Positions 1-10,576 of a DNA stretch of 64,000 nt are shown here, in pieces. Position 1 is the first letter of the stretch. Every line of letters begins with the position of its first letter. The position numbers were made by a program, and so were the translations under genes. This DNA comes from Flavobacterium oreochromis (GTDB lineage Bacteria > Bacteroidota > Bacteroidia > Flavobacteriales > Flavobacteriaceae), in the NCBI RefSeq assembly GCF_019565455.1, contig NZ_CP067377.1, positions 2,796,001-2,860,000 on the forward strand, in the 5' to 3' direction. The notes beneath the pieces were generated by a model that did no database searches, was not told where the DNA came from, and saw only the letters and a program-made list of their open reading frames with translations.

Positions 1-98
1 TCCGACAGGCATTATATTATTTTGGTGAGATTACGGGTGAAGTAACTAATGATGAATTGTTAGGAAATATTTTTGCGAATTTTTGTATCGGGAAGTAA
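1..98 (+). CDS. mnmE: tRNA modification GTPase MnmE, C-terminal end only
   Basis: The first 98 bases read in frame 3 as the last 31 residues of a protein ending in [10 protein letters not shown]. The FCIGK terminus is the signature end of MnmE (TrmE), where the Cys belongs to the C-terminal helical domain. MnmE works with MnmG to modify the wobble uridine of certain tRNAs. The rest of the gene lies before the window. The frame is open from base 3 to the TAA stop at 96-98. Confidence 0.85.
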   Translation, partial: RQALYYFGEITGEVTNDELLGNIFANFCIGK

Positions 99-153
99 TA
101 ACATGTATTACCTTGATACTATCATATATAAAATGCTGCATCAAACTACATAG

Positions 154-617
154 AAAATTTTAAAATTAATTACTTCAATATCAGAACGAATTGCAGTAAT
201 TAATGCTATCCATTTATACAAACCTGCTAAAGAGTTAAGGAAAAGAAACCGTATTAAAACGATTCAATCTTCTTTAGAAGTAGAGGGGAATATGCTCACA
301 GAAAAACAAAAAACTGTTTTACTAGAAAAAAAAAGAGTCTTAGCACCTCAAAAGGGTATTTTAGAAGTGCAAAATGCTATTAAGCTATATGACCAATTTA
401 TAAAAATATCTGATGAAATAGGATATTTTACGTTGTTTATTAAATAATTCTACAAGTATTATTAAGCCTTCTTAAAATGCAAAATAATAACTTAACAGCT
501 ATTGAAAGGATTAACCTCTTTCAAGAAATCATTAAATCAAATTTATTTAACAGAAAAGAGTATTTGTTACACTTCAAGGAAATTAGTAGAGTCACTGCAA
601 GTAGAGACTTAAAATGA
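154..617 (+). pseudogene. Fic-family protein relic
   Basis: Two separated pieces resemble a Fic/DOC protein. Bases 154-447 (frame 1) encode an N-terminal Fic domain segment with IKTIQSSLEVEGN and VLAPQKGILEVQNAIKLYD, the region that normally precedes the catalytic core. Bases 483-617 (frame 3) encode the C-terminal winged-helix tail with FKEISRVTASRDLK. The core with the HPFxDGNGR motif is absent, there is no start codon and the frame changes. This is a genuine internal-deletion relic, not a one-base error. Confidence 0.8.
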
Positions 618-1162
618 GGTGGGGAGTTGAAAATAATATTTTAACTATATCTGGAGATAAAATACTAACGATTATAACTAAACTTCTTGTTTTAGTTTAC
701 TTTATTTTGCTTTGAAAACGTATAGATAAGCACTTTTAAATATTAGAAAGATTATTAATTTTAATCTAAAATATTTTTTAAATAATAGAATGAAATAATT
801 TTATCAGCATATTTTACTTTTATATCAATAGCAAAGAATAAAGTTATGATTCTTTATGACTTTAAAGAAATTAATATTAGAATTTTTACGTTTTAACCTC
901 AGTTTTACACAGTTTTTTATGATTATTATTAAATTGCTTGCTTTTTTCTAATAAATACATTAGAAAAGTGGTTAGAATAAGATTTCATGTTTAAATCTTT
1001 ATTGAATGAAATAAATTCTATTTAGAATTAATATCAATTAAAAAAATTACTTATGACTAAGAAAGTAAAGTTGTAAAAAGGAAATATTCACAAAAGTAAA
1101 TGGAATTTTCCTAAAGAGATTTTAGAAATCAAGTTCTAAATTTGTATAAAAAAGGAGTAGAT
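618..1162. other. Gene-free AT-rich stretch
   Basis: About 545 bases between the Fic relic and msrA. All frames are closed by frequent stops and I see no RNA gene or strong hairpin. It probably contains the msrA promoter, but I could not identify convincing -33/-7 elements. Confidence 0.5.
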
Positions 1163-1663
1163 ATGGCAAACATTAAAAAAGCGTATGTGGCAGGTGGATG
1201 TTTCTGGGGGATGGAAGATTTATTTAGAAAAAGACCTGGTATTATTGACACAGAAGTTGTTTATTTAGGAGGAGAAAATGACAATCCTACTTATAGAAAT
1301 CACCCTGGTCATGCAGAAGGAATCGAATTAACTTATGATACCTCGATTACTAATTTTAAAGAAATATTAGATTATTTTTTTAGAATTCATAACCCTACTA
1401 CGATTGATAGACAAGGAAATGATATAGGAAGTAGTTATCGCTCTGCTATTTTTTATCAAGATGAAGAAGAAAAGATACAAGCACAAGACATGATAAATTT
1501 AGTAGAAAAATCGAATAAATGGGAAGCAAAAGTTGCTACAACTTTAGAACCTTTTACTAAAGCTTGGCTTGCAGAAGAATACCATCAAGATTATTTAGTA
1601 AAAAATCCTAATGGTTATACATGTCATTTTGAAAGATTTGATACTTTTCTTCATTCATTATAA
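1163..1663 (+). CDS. msrA: Peptide-methionine (S)-S-oxide reductase MsrA
   Basis: Reduces the S-epimer of methionine sulfoxide in proteins, repairing oxidative damage. The catalytic motif GGCFWGMED lies at residues 12-20. YLGGENDNPTYRNHPGHAEG is the typical substrate-pocket region and EYHQDY follows near the C-terminus. I start at ATG 1163, preceded by AAAAAGGAG eight bases upstream, an unusually good Shine-Dalgarno for this group. A frame also extends upstream to a TTG at 1142, but the family starts near the ATG. Length is 166 aa, normal for the single-domain form. No partner MsrB domain is fused. Confidence 0.93.
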   Translation: MANIKKAYVAGGCFWGMEDLFRKRPGIIDTEVVYLGGENDNPTYRNHPGHAEGIELTYDTSITNFKEILDYFFRIHNPTTIDRQGNDIGSSYRSAIFYQDEEEKIQAQDMINLVEKSNKWEAKVATTLEPFTKAWLAEEYHQDYLVKNPNGYTCHFERFDTFLHSL

Positions 1664-1822
1664 AAATCACAAAAATAGATTAAAAGTGACGAAAAATATT
1701 GAAATTATATAATAAATAACTAATAATGTGATGAATAAGAATGAATGAGTTGCTTTAATATTAATTTTCAAAATGACAAAAAAAGGTATTATTATATATA
1801 AAACTAATTAATATTTAAACGT

Positions 1823-2182
1823 ATGGAAACAGAAAAATGGAATATTATAAAGACAGAAAATGATGTTCTTGAAATTATTGAAAAATCAAATAATAAACCA
1901 CAAGTTATTTTTAAAGATAGCGTAAGCTGTGGTATTAGTGCATTTGCAAAAGAGCGATTAATAAACGGATTTAATCTAATTGAAGAACTATCAGATTTTA
2001 ACTATTTAGATTTACATGCTTATAGATCTGTTTCAAATTTTATTGCTCAAACTTTAGATGTTATCCATCAATCGCCACAAATTATAGTTCTAATAAATGG
2101 TAAAGTAATTTATAGAGATTCTCATCATACAATTGAAGCAAATAAAATAGCAGATAAAATTACTGATTTTGTAAAATCCTAG
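1823..2182 (+). CDS. ytxJ: Bacilliredoxin-like protein YtxJ
   Basis: 119-aa thioredoxin-fold protein of the YtxJ (DUF2847) family. In bacillithiol-using bacteria these are proposed to remove bacillithiol from mixed disulfides. The redox cysteine lies in VSCGISAFAKERL near residue 37, followed by the cis-Pro-like SPQIIVLINGK stretch. The single Cys, with Gly in the third position, fits a monothiol bacilliredoxin. The msrA neighbour fits an oxidative-repair setting. The start is the only ATG in frame near the homologous N-terminus. Confidence 0.85.
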   Translation: METEKWNIIKTENDVLEIIEKSNNKPQVIFKDSVSCGISAFAKERLINGFNLIEELSDFNYLDLHAYRSVSNFIAQTLDVIHQSPQIIVLINGKVIYRDSHHTIEANKIADKITDFVKS

Positions 2183-2317
2183 GATACGATAATAGCTATT
2201 TAAGATTTTATATCAATTAAAAAGGTTACAATATTTTCTTTTAAAGACATATAATGATTAGAATCATCAGTATTTTGCTGGGTTCAAATTAAGATACCTC
2301 TTAGAATAAAATAAAAA

Positions 2318-2472
2318 GAGACTGCCTAAAAGAATAAAAGCAGAGTTAAGTTTGTTTTGTAATCAAAAAGAAATCTGATAATGAACGTATCTGATTTAAT
2401 TCATTTACTTATATTTTAAGTATAGAATCTCTTTTTAATGATATAAGAATTTGCTAACTTTTAGACAGTCTC
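2318..2472. repeat. MITE-like palindromic repeat, copy 1
   Basis: A 155-bp element with 15-bp terminal inverted repeats GAGACTGCCTAAAAG and CTTTTAGACAGTCTC (14 of 15 match). It sits between ytxJ and the next gene. Related ends recur at seven other places in the window (25324, 25906, 28737, 28927, 37264, 48657 and 50381). No coding capacity. Confidence 0.7.
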
Positions 2473-2485
2473 TAACTAAATGTTT

Positions 2486-2532
2486 TTATTATACTTTATA
2501 GGATAAATAAAGTATTCTATAAAGTATAATAA
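2486..2532. terminator. Long perfect hairpin at the 3' end of the barrel gene
   Basis: A perfect 16-bp inverted repeat, TTATTATACTTTATAG (2486-2501) and CTATAAAGTATAATAA (2517-2532), with a 15-base loop. The right arm contains the stop codon of the minus-strand gene. There is no clear U-tract on the minus strand, so a terminator or mRNA 3'-end role is inferred. Confidence 0.5.
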
Positions 2533-3140
2533 AGACCTACATTAAATCTATTTCCTAAAGAGTTAAGGTCAAAATTAAAAGTATTTGTTTCTGCTTTTAC
2601 ATTTGTTTTAGAATCTTTTGATGTGTGAGATGTAAATCCTAAAAGGCCTAAAGAACCTACTACTGTGATTTTAGGAGATAAAGCATATCCAAAACCAGCA
2701 TTTAAATTAGTATTAAGTTCGAAAGTATTGTTTTTAGTTTCAATACTAGCAGAATTATTTTTTATTATAACAGTTGAATTTCCTGGTAATAGTCCAACAT
2801 TAACACCAACAAAAGGTCTAAAAGCATTACTTCCTTCGCCAAAGAAATAACGACTGTAAATAGTTCCTCCGTATTGATTTTCTTTTTCTTCTTTTTCTCT
2901 ATTTTGAATATCTCTTTTTGTACCTTGAGTTGTAAACCCAACACCTAATTGAATATTATTTGTTAAAAAAGTACCCACTTCAGGTGAAAAGTTCCATGTA
3001 GTACCTTCAGATAGAGTTGTGCTTTCTACTTTTGTTTTAGTGCTCGAATAACCCACTTGACCTCCTACATAAAAGCTTCCTTTTTGAGCAAATGCACTTG
3101 ATGTAATTAATATTGCGGTTGCAATTAAAAAATTTTTCAT
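2517..3140 (-). CDS. Outer-membrane beta-barrel protein (porin-family)
   Basis: 207 aa with a Sec signal peptide (MKNFLIATAILITSSAFAQ, cleavage after SAFA). The rest alternates hydrophobic and polar residues as in a small 8-stranded OMP_b-brl barrel. It has Gly-rich strands such as FYVGGQVGYSS, QLGVGFTTQG and GFGYALSPKITVVGS, and a C-terminal strand ending in an aromatic-hydrophobic pattern (FNVGLYYTL). The precise role is unknown; such proteins are structural or narrow channels. It is monocistronic, convergent with ytxJ, with an 820-base upstream region. Confidence 0.8.
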   Translation of the reverse strand: MKNFLIATAILITSSAFAQKGSFYVGGQVGYSSTKTKVESTTLSEGTTWNFSPEVGTFLTNNIQLGVGFTTQGTKRDIQNREKEEKENQYGGTIYSRYFFGEGSNAFRPFVGVNVGLLPGNSTVIIKNNSASIETKNNTFELNTNLNAGFGYALSPKITVVGSLGLLGFTSHTSKDSKTNVKAETNTFNFDLNSLGNRFNVGLYYTL

Positions 3141-3960
3141 AAAAACTATGTTTTAAAAATTAATAAAGCACTTATCTCAATTTTTATTCCAAATACTTAA
3201 AATATTTAATTAATCGATTGTTTTAATAATGTGATATTTTTTTGTTTTTCATTTTTGTATAACAAAAATATTTTTATGTAAAAAATAATGTTATAATATA
3301 AAAGTTGTTTTATTTATATCTCTATGTTGTTAATTATATTTCAAAATATATTTTTTTATATTTATATTTAAATAATGTGTTAATAATGTTTTAAAAAATA
3401 ATTTTTGTGAATAAATGTCAGGTAATAGTGTCAGTTTTAATAATTGTCAGTTTTAATAATTGTCAGTTGTCATGTTTTGGTTTTATTAAGTAGTATTAAT
3501 AATAATAATAATAGGTATTATAGACCTTAGAAATAGAATTAAATAATTATTTATTACAGATTAAATTTTATCAAAATAATAAAATGCTCCAGAATTATAT
3601 ATCATAAAAATGATTAGGACGGAAGATTCTGTATGAAATTAAACTCAAGAACTTTATATAAAAGCTATTGTTAAGTATTTAAAACCAAGTGTTTTTATTT
3701 TTAAAAAAGATTTTTTAAGTGAGTTTTTATTGTAAGTATATATAAATCAATCTAATGTATAGGTTTTTGATAAGGTTGATAAGTTTTGATTATAAGGAAT
3801 AAGACTTAAATATTTTTATATAAACTAATTTAGGTTATAAACAAGGATTTAAAAAGACTAAATTATTTAATATAAGCTTAAGACTATATAAAATTTATCT
3901 TCAAACTCCTAAGTAATTTTTTATCTTTGCGAAGCTTTAAAAATTTGATAAATATTCAAA
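3141..3960. other. Intergenic region with pheT promoter candidate
   Basis: 820 bases without a convincing gene. It holds a short tandem repeat at 3429-3467, an ATA trinucleotide run near 3497-3511 and, next to pheT, TATCTTTGC at 3922-3930, which matches the Bacteroidetes -7 element TAnnTTTG. No clear -33 element sits at the right distance. Confidence 0.5.
3429..3467. repeat. 16-bp tandem repeat, 2.4 copies
   Basis: TGTCAGTTTTAATAAT occurs at 3429-3444 and 3445-3460, with a partial third copy TGTCAGT. Copies abut directly without spacers. Confidence 0.8.
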
Positions 3961-6380
3961 ATGAAAATTTCATACAACTGGTTAAAACAATTTATTAAAA
4001 CAGATTGGAGTTCGGAAAAGACAGCTGAATTATTGACTGATTTAGGTCTTGAAGTAGAAGGAGTTGAAAAATTTTTTTCAATCAAGGGAGGATTAGAAGG
4101 TTTAGTAGTAGGTCATGTATTGACTTGTGAAAAGCACCCAAATGCAGATAAACTTAAAATTACTACGGTAGATTTAGGAAATGGAGAACCAGTTCAAATA
4201 GTTTGTGGAGCTAGTAATGTTGCAGCAGGGCAAAAAGTAATAGTAGCTACTATAGGTACTCAATTATATGATAAAGAAGGCAATTCTTTTGAAATTAAAA
4301 AGGGTAAAATTAGAGGAGAAGAAAGTCATGGAATGATCTGTGCTGAAGATGAGATTGGAGTAGGAGATAGTCATGAAGGAATTATAGTGCTAGATGAAAA
4401 TATACAGGCAGGAACATTAGCTTCAACGGTTTTTAATGTAGAAATAGATGAAGTGTTTGAAATAGGTCTTACTCCTAATCGTGCGGATGCTATGAGCCAT
4501 TGGGGAGTAGCTAGAGATCTACGTGCAGGAATGCTTCAAAAAGATATAAGTACTGAACTAATTACTCCATCTGTAAGTTCCTACAAAGTTGAAAAAGAAC
4601 TTTGAAAATAGATGTAAATGTTGAAAATACAACATTAGTACCTAGGTATTGTGGTGTTACAATTTCAGATGTTAAAGTAGGTCCTTCGCCTGCATGGTTA
4701 CAACATAGATTAAAAGCAATAGGACTTACCCCTAAAAATAATATCGTAGATATAACTAATTATGTTTTACATGAATTAGGGCAACCTTTACATGCTTTTG
4801 ATGCTTCTAAAATACACGGAAAAGTAATCGTGAAGAATGCTACAGAAGGAGATACGTTTATTACACTAGATGATGTTGAAAGAACTTTGCATAAAGAGGA
4901 TATCATGATTTGTGATGAAAAAGGGCCTTTATGTATTGCTGGAGTAATGGGAGGTAAAAATTCAAGCGTATCAGAAAGAACTACTACAGTGTTTTTAGAA
5001 AGTGCTTATTTTAATCCTGTTTCTATTCGTAAAACAGCTAAACGACATGGAATCAATTCAGATGCTTCTTTTCGTTTTGAAAGAGGAATTGATCCAACTA
5101 TTACAGAATACGCTTTAAAACGTGCTGCAATTCTTATATGTCAAATAGCAGGTGGAGAAATGACTTCAGACATTATGGAAGTTTATCCTAAAAAAACCGA
5201 AGATTTTCCTGTTTTGCTAAATTTAGAAAAAGTTAAGAAAATTATTGGGCAAGAAATTCCTGATGAAGAAATTAAAAATATTTTAGTTTCATTAGATATA
5301 AAAGTAAATAGCATATCTAAGGTAGGATTAGGATTAACAGTTCCTGCTTATCGTGTAGATGTAACTCGTGAAATAGATGTAATTGAAGAAATTTTAAGAG
5401 TGTATGGTTATAATAATATAGAATTTTCTCAAAAATTAAATGCTACAACTGCACACTCATCTAAAACTGAAGATTATAAAGTACAAAATATTATTGCTAA
5501 TTTATTAGTAGGAAATGGTTTTAATGAAATGATGGCCAATTCATTAACGACTCCAAATTATGTGAGTTTAACTGATAGTTTGCATGAAAAAAATAATGTT
5601 TTGATGCTTAATCCTTTAAGTAATGATTTATCAGCTATGCGTCAATCAATGTTGTTCTCAGCATTGGAAGCCGTATCTTTTAATATAAATCGTAAAAATG
5701 CAGATTTACGTTTATTTGAATTCGGTAAGACCTATCATAAACAATTAGCAGGACATGAAGAGAAGATGCACTTAACCCTAACAATGAGTGGAAATCGTTC
5801 AAAAGAATCTTGGACAAATGTTCAAAAACCAAGTGATTTCTTTTTATTTAAAGGTTATATTTTAAATATCTTTGAAAGATTAGGTATAAAAAATGTTGTT
5901 ACAATGCCAATCAAAAGTGATGTTTTAAGCGAAGGAATGGTATATGAATTAGGAACATCCTGTTTAGTAGAATTTGGTACAGTAAAAAAATCAATACTAA
6001 AACATTTTGATATTAAACAAGAGGTCTTTTTTGCTGATTTCAACTGGAATGCTATATTAAAACATTTATCAACGAATGTAAAATTTGTTGAAATTTCAAA
6101 ATATCCAGAAGTAAGAAGAGATCTTGCCTTGTTAGTAGATGAGAATGTTGAATTTGCAAAAATTCTTGACTTAGCAAAGAAAACAGAAAAAAACTTATTA
6201 AAAGCAGTGGATTTATTTGATGTTTATCAAGGTAAAAATTTACCAGAAGGGAAAAAATCATATGCAATAAGTTTCTTATTACAAGATAGTGGAAAAACCC
6301 TTACTGACTCACAAATAGATAAAGTAATGAGTAAACTAACTCAAAATTTTGAGAATGAATTAGGAGCTACTCTAAGATAA
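3961..6380 (+). pseudogene. pheT: Phenylalanyl-tRNA synthetase beta subunit (one frameshift)
   Basis: Charges tRNA-Phe as the beta part of the alpha2-beta2 enzyme. The first frame (3961-4605, 214 aa) carries the N-terminal tRNA-binding OB domain with HPNADKLKITTVDLG and GLTPNRADAMSHWGVARDL. The second (open through 6380) carries the B3/B4 editing region, B5 (KIIGQEIPDEEIKNIL), the core domain and the C-terminal FDX-ACB domain (ISKYPEVRRDLALLVDE). Together they give about 806 aa, the usual length. The break is near 4595, where GAACTTTG is one base short of continuity. PheT is essential, so a sequencing error is much likelier than inactivation. pheS is not in the window. Confidence 0.92.
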
Positions 6381-6394
6381 ATTCAATTATAATA

Positions 6395-6442
6395 GATAAA
6401 TAAAAGGCTCGGATTTTTAAAAATCCGAGCCTTTTATTTATC
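6395..6442. terminator. Bidirectional terminator between pheT and the lipoprotein gene
   Basis: A perfect 48-base palindrome whose arms contain AAAAGGCTCGGATTTTT and its complement. T-tracts occur on both strands at the arm ends, as expected for a shared terminator between convergent genes. Confidence 0.9.
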
Positions 6443-6509
6443 ATCAAAGGTTGTTGAAAGTATTTAATTTTATTTGGCACAAAACAATTATTTTAACAAC
6501 CTAAAAAAT

Positions 6510-7700
6510 TTATTTTCTAAACCTATTGTTCGTAATAATTTGCTTTAACTTGTTTTTTAAATCTTCTCCTGAATTATAAATCATTTGTTCATTACTAGGG
6601 AAACTAACTGCTCTACGATTAAAATAAGAAGTATAATTATTATCGCAGGCTCTTGGGTCACCATTATAATGGGCATAGATATTTTCAAATACAAAATTAC
6701 TTGTAAGAGGAAATGTATTTATTAACTGATTAGTATTTAGATTTAAATAATCAATTTTAGCCATAATACTACATGATTTATTTTGTCTAAACTCATAAAT
6801 AGTACTTCTAACAGTAATCATATTATCTACCATAATATAATTTCCTTTTTCATCTTTTATTGGTTGACCATTTGAGTTTAATTGTGGTTTTTTTGTGCCA
6901 TCTGTAATTAATTTCTCTTTTGAAAAAACTTTTTCATAAACATTTTCAGGAGTAATATTAATAGACCTAAAGCTAACAAGCATTGCAAAATCATAATTAA
7001 TTTCCTTTTGTTTGTTGTTATGAAAAACAGTCCATTTATTATTTAGTCCGAAAGTACTAAAATCTAATAGATCATTTTGTAAACGATAAGGAATTACCAT
7101 ATTAGTTTCGTTCTTAGTATATACATGTACATAATCAGTTCCTTTAGAATGACATTCTTCCATTAATTTTATACAATCTTTAAATTCAGGATTTATACTG
7201 TTTAAATATTCTAAATCATCAAAAGCACGACGAAAACTCATTTTATCTTTTGTTTTCATTAGTTTTAGTGCATTTTCATATAAGAAATTAGAAAGTTTAC
7301 TTTTAGTGGTAATTAATGCGTTTGAATAGTCGTCAAAAGGAAATTGCGCATTTCTTCCTTCTCTTATAAAAGTTAAAGGTAATAGAGGTTGAATTTTTTG
7401 TTGACGATTTTGTAACTGAATGTAAGTGTTGTATATTTTCTCTAAATTATTAGGATTGCTTTCTTTTTCCCAAGTAGAAATAGACTCTAAATCTCTTTGT
7501 TTAGCTTTGGCAAAAGCTTCTTCTAGTAAATAAATATAATTTTGTTTTCCTTTTGAGTTTTTATTGGTTTTTAAATTTTCAACTGCTTTACCAATTGCTC
7601 CATCATAATTGCCATCACTCAACATAGATTGTGTTTGCTTAATATCACTACAGCTAAACAAAAATCCGATAAGTACTATTAGGGATGTAATTTTTTTCAT
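6510..7700 (-). CDS. Lipoprotein of unknown function
   Basis: 396 aa with a lipoprotein signal peptide (IVLIGFLFSC, lipid-modified Cys near residue 17). The following region is helical and repeat-like (SMLSDGNYDGAIGKAVENLKTNK, LLEEAFAKAKQRDLESISTWEKE), suggesting a TPR-like N-terminal part. The C-terminal half is probably beta-rich. I do not recognise a named family. It probably faces the periplasm from a membrane anchor. It is monocistronic and lies just beyond the fahA terminator. Confidence 0.75.
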   Translation of the reverse strand: MKKITSLIVLIGFLFSCSDIKQTQSMLSDGNYDGAIGKAVENLKTNKNSKGKQNYIYLLEEAFAKAKQRDLESISTWEKESNPNNLEKIYNTYIQLQNRQQKIQPLLPLTFIREGRNAQFPFDDYSNALITTKSKLSNFLYENALKLMKTKDKMSFRRAFDDLEYLNSINPEFKDCIKLMEECHSKGTDYVHVYTKNETNMVIPYRLQNDLLDFSTFGLNNKWTVFHNNKQKEINYDFAMLVSFRSINITPENVYEKVFSKEKLITDGTKKPQLNSNGQPIKDEKGNYIMVDNMITVRSTIYEFRQNKSCSIMAKIDYLNLNTNQLINTFPLTSNFVFENIYAHYNGDPRACDNNYTSYFNRRAVSFPSNEQMIYNSGEDLKNKLKQIITNNRFRK

Positions 7701-7740
7701 ACAATTTCATTTTAAAATTTAGATTAAGCAAAATTCAGAC

Positions 7741-7770
7741 CAAAAAATACTCCGAGTTTCTCGGAGTATT
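7741..7770 (-). terminator. Intrinsic terminator of fahA
   Basis: On the minus strand an 11-bp stem AATACTCCGAG/CTCGGAGTATT with a 3-base loop is followed by a run of six U's. It begins 9 bases after the fahA stop codon. Confidence 0.88.
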
Positions 7771-7778
7771 AAAAAAAA

Positions 7779-9060
7779 TTATTTAGTAGGATTAGGAGGT
7801 AATAATTTACTAGAAACTTCTCCAAAACCAATTCTTATTTTATCATTTTGACAATAGCCTCTCATGATTACAGTATCACCATCATTAATAAATTTTCTTT
7901 CTGAGCCATCTTTAAGAGTAATAGGATTTTTTCCTCCCCATGTTAATTCTAACATAGAACCAAGAGAATCTTCTGTAGGTCCTGATATAGTACCAGATCC
8001 CATCATGTCTCCAGAATTTATACGACAGCCATTAATAGTATGGTGTGCTAATTGTTGACTCATAGTCCAATACATATACTTAAAATTAGTATTGCTAATG
8101 ATTGTTTCTTCAGCGTTTTCAGGAGTAATTCCTACTTGTAAGTTTATATCAAAAGCATTATCTCCTGATTGTTGTAAGTATGGTAGAGGAGTTGGTTCTT
8201 GAATAGGAGATGCGCAACGGAATGGTTCTAACGCATCTAGGGTAACAATCCAAGGAGAAATGGAGCTAGCAAAATTTTTAGCTAAGAAAGGACCTAATGG
8301 AACATATTCCCATTTTTGTATGTCACGAGCACTCCAATCATTTAATAATACCATTCCGAAGATATAGTCTTCAGCTTCTGCTACAGGGATGTTTTCTCCC
8401 ATCAAATTAGCATCTGTAGTAATAAAAGCTGTTTCTAATTCAAAATCTACTAAACGTGACGGTCCAAACACAGGAGTTGTTGCTTCAGCAGGCATTGTTT
8501 GTCCCATAGGTCTATGAACAGGAATTCCAGAAGGAACAATAGTAGAACTTCTTCCGTGGTATCCTACAGGGATATGCAACCAGTTTGGTAATAAAGCATT
8601 AGCAGGGTCACGGAACATTTTGCCCGTGTTTGTTGCATGTTCTTTACTTGAAAAAAGTCAGTATAATCGCCTACAAATACGGGAAGTTGCATTTCTACGT
8701 CTTCAATATTAAAAATGACTACTTCACGATGTTTTGTGTTATCTCTTAAATCAGCATTTTCGGAATCAAAAATATCAGCAATACGATTGCGAACTAATCG
8801 CCATGTTTTTTTCCACAAGAAATAAATTCATTTAAAGCATCTTGAAGAAAAACATCGTCTGTTAAATCAATTCCTTCAAAATAACCTAATTGATGTAATG
8901 CACCTAAATCGATGGCATAGTCTCCAATACGAGTACCAACTGTTACTATGTCGTCTTTTGTTAAAAAAACACCAAATGGAATATTTTGGATAGGAAAATC
9001 ACTAGTAGATGATACATCTAGCCATGATTTCCTTTCAGGATTGTTAGCTGTAATAGGCAT
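7779..9060 (-). pseudogene. fahA: Fumarylacetoacetase (two frameshifts)
   Basis: Last step of tyrosine/homogentisate degradation, splitting fumarylacetoacetate into fumarate and acetoacetate. Three overlapping frames (8794-9060, 8564-8818, 7779-8618) join into one protein of about 427 aa. The N-terminal domain has PFGVFLTKDDIVTVGTRIGD. The catalytic domain has PVGYHGRSSTIVPSG, the metal-binding stretch DFELETAFI, NDWSARDIQKWEYVPLGPF and GDMMGSGTISGP. Each break is a homopolymer one base short: seven A's where eight restore the frame near 8812, and six T's where seven do near 8665 (read on the minus strand). Probably intact in the organism. Divergent from glyA. Confidence 0.9.
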
Positions 9061-9098
9061 ATTATATTTTTTTGTGATTATAATTAATTTTTACACTT

Positions 9099-9129
9099 CA
9101 AATATAGTTTCTATTGGGATTATACCAAA
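9099..9129 (-). promoter_or_regulatory. fahA promoter
   Basis: On the minus strand TTTG (9129-9126), 19 bases, then TATATTTG (9106-9099). This is an exact fit to the Bacteroidetes consensus TTTG-N19-TAnnTTTG, 39 bases before the fahA start. Confidence 0.75.
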
Positions 9130-9146
9130 CACTTTTTGTATTTTTG
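9114..9146 (+). promoter_or_regulatory. glyA promoter candidate
   Basis: TTG (9114-9116), a 22-base spacer and TATTTTTG (9139-9146), 29 bases before the glyA ATG. It overlaps the opposing fahA promoter, so the two could compete. Confidence 0.55.
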
Positions 9147-9174
9147 ACAACCATTTATAAAAAAAGATTCAAAA

Positions 9175-10449
9175 ATGTTACGCGACGAACAAATATTCGA
9201 TTTAATTCTTGATGAACAAGACAGACAAATTCACGGTATTGAATTAATTGCTTCTGAGAATTTTGTAAGCGACCAAGTAATGGAAGCAGCAGGTTCTTGT
9301 TTAACTAATAAATATGCAGAAGGTTACCCAGGTAAAAGGTATTATGGAGGTTGTGAAGTAGTAGATGTGGTAGAACAAATTGCTATTGATAGAGCAAAAG
9401 CTTTGTTTGGAGCAGCGTATGTAAATGTACAACCTCATTCAGGATCCCAAGCTAATACTGCTGTTTTTGCAGCTTGTTTACAACCAGGTGATAAAATCTT
9501 AGGTTTTGATTTATCACACGGTGGACATTTAACGCATGGGTCTCCTGTGAATTTTTCAGGAAAATTGTACAATCCTGTTTTTTATGGTGTAGATCAAGAA
9601 ACAGGAATGCTAGATTATGATAAAATTCAAGAAGTAGCAACTAAAGAACAACCTAAACTAATTATTGCGGGAGCTTCAGCTTATTCTCGTGATATGGATT
9701 TCAAACGTTTTCGTGAAATTGCAGATTCAGTAGGTGCTATTTTAATGGCAGACATTTCTCATCCTGCTGGTTTAATAGCAAAAGGGTTAATGAATGACCC
9801 AATTCCTCATTGTCATATTGTAACAACCACTACTCATAAAACATTACGTGGTCCTCGTGGTGGAATGATTATGATGGGACAGGATTTTCCAAATCCTTGG
9901 GGGTACACAACACCTAAAGGAGAAGTAAAAATGATGTCTAATTTATTAGATATGGCTGTTTTTCCTGGAAATCAAGGAGGTCCTCTAATGCACATTATCG
10001 CTGCTAAAGCAGTTGCTTTTGGAGAATGTTTATCAGATGAATTCTTTACTTATGCAATGCAAGTTCAAAAGAATGCGAAAGCAATGGCAGAAGCATTTGT
10101 AAAAAGAGGCTATAACATTATATCAGGTGGAACTGATAATCACATGATGTTAATAGATTTACGTAATAAAGGGATTACAGGTAAAGAAGCTGAAAATGTA
10201 TTAGTAAAAGCTGAAATCACCGTAAATAAAAATATGGTTCCTTTTGACGATAAATCACCTTTTATAACTTCAGGTATTCGAGTTGGTACACCAGCCATTA
10301 CTACTCGTGGTCTAGTAGAAACAGATATGGATAAAATCGTAGATTTTATAGATCGAGTATTAATGAATCATACAAATGAAGAAGTTGTTGAGCAAGTAGC
10401 TAATGAAGTAAATGAAATGATGAGCGAACGCGCTATGTTTGTCTTTTAA
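9175..10449 (+). CDS. glyA: Serine hydroxymethyltransferase
   Basis: PLP enzyme interconverting serine and glycine with tetrahydrofolate, the main source of one-carbon units. 424 aa, the usual bacterial length. Visible signatures are the N-terminal [28 protein letters not shown], the PLP-contact stretch [15 protein letters not shown] and the Schiff-base motif [14 protein letters not shown] near residue 225. The frame is uninterrupted, unlike several neighbours. It is a single gene between its own promoter and terminator. Confidence 0.97.
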   Translation: MLRDEQIFDLILDEQDRQIHGIELIASENFVSDQVMEAAGSCLTNKYAEGYPGKRYYGGCEVVDVVEQIAIDRAKALFGAAYVNVQPHSGSQANTAVFAACLQPGDKILGFDLSHGGHLTHGSPVNFSGKLYNPVFYGVDQETGMLDYDKIQEVATKEQPKLIIAGASAYSRDMDFKRFREIADSVGAILMADISHPAGLIAKGLMNDPIPHCHIVTTTTHKTLRGPRGGMIMMGQDFPNPWGYTTPKGEVKMMSNLLDMAVFPGNQGGPLMHIIAAKAVAFGECLSDEFFTYAMQVQKNAKAMAEAFVKRGYNIISGGTDNHMMLIDLRNKGITGKEAENVLVKAEITVNKNMVPFDDKSPFITSGIRVGTPAITTRGLVETDMDKIVDFIDRVLMNHTNEEVVEQVANEVNEMMSERAMFVF

Positions 10450-10467
10450 TTTACAATACAAATATTT

Positions 10468-10504
10468 ATTAAGGCTGTTTTACATAGACAGCCTTAATTT
10501 TTTG
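10468..10504 (+). terminator. glyA terminator
   Basis: Stem ATTAAGGCTGT/ACAGCCTTAAT with a 9-base loop followed by a T-run, 19 bases past the glyA stop. Confidence 0.9.
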
Positions 10505-10576
10505 AATGTTTTTTAAAAAAATAAATAAACATCTTTAAAAACTATTCTTTTAATATTTGTTAATACTAATGATCTA

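Noticed and set aside
154..617. Active Fic toxin
   Set aside because: The catalytic HPFxDGNGR core is deleted and the two halves are in different frames.
3429..3467. Tandem repeats as a CRISPR or iteron origin
   Set aside because: Only 2.4 abutting copies without spacers and no replication gene nearby.
4590..4610. Programmed frameshift in pheT
   Set aside because: No slippery heptamer with a downstream structure, and the same one-base pattern recurs in many unrelated genes of the window.
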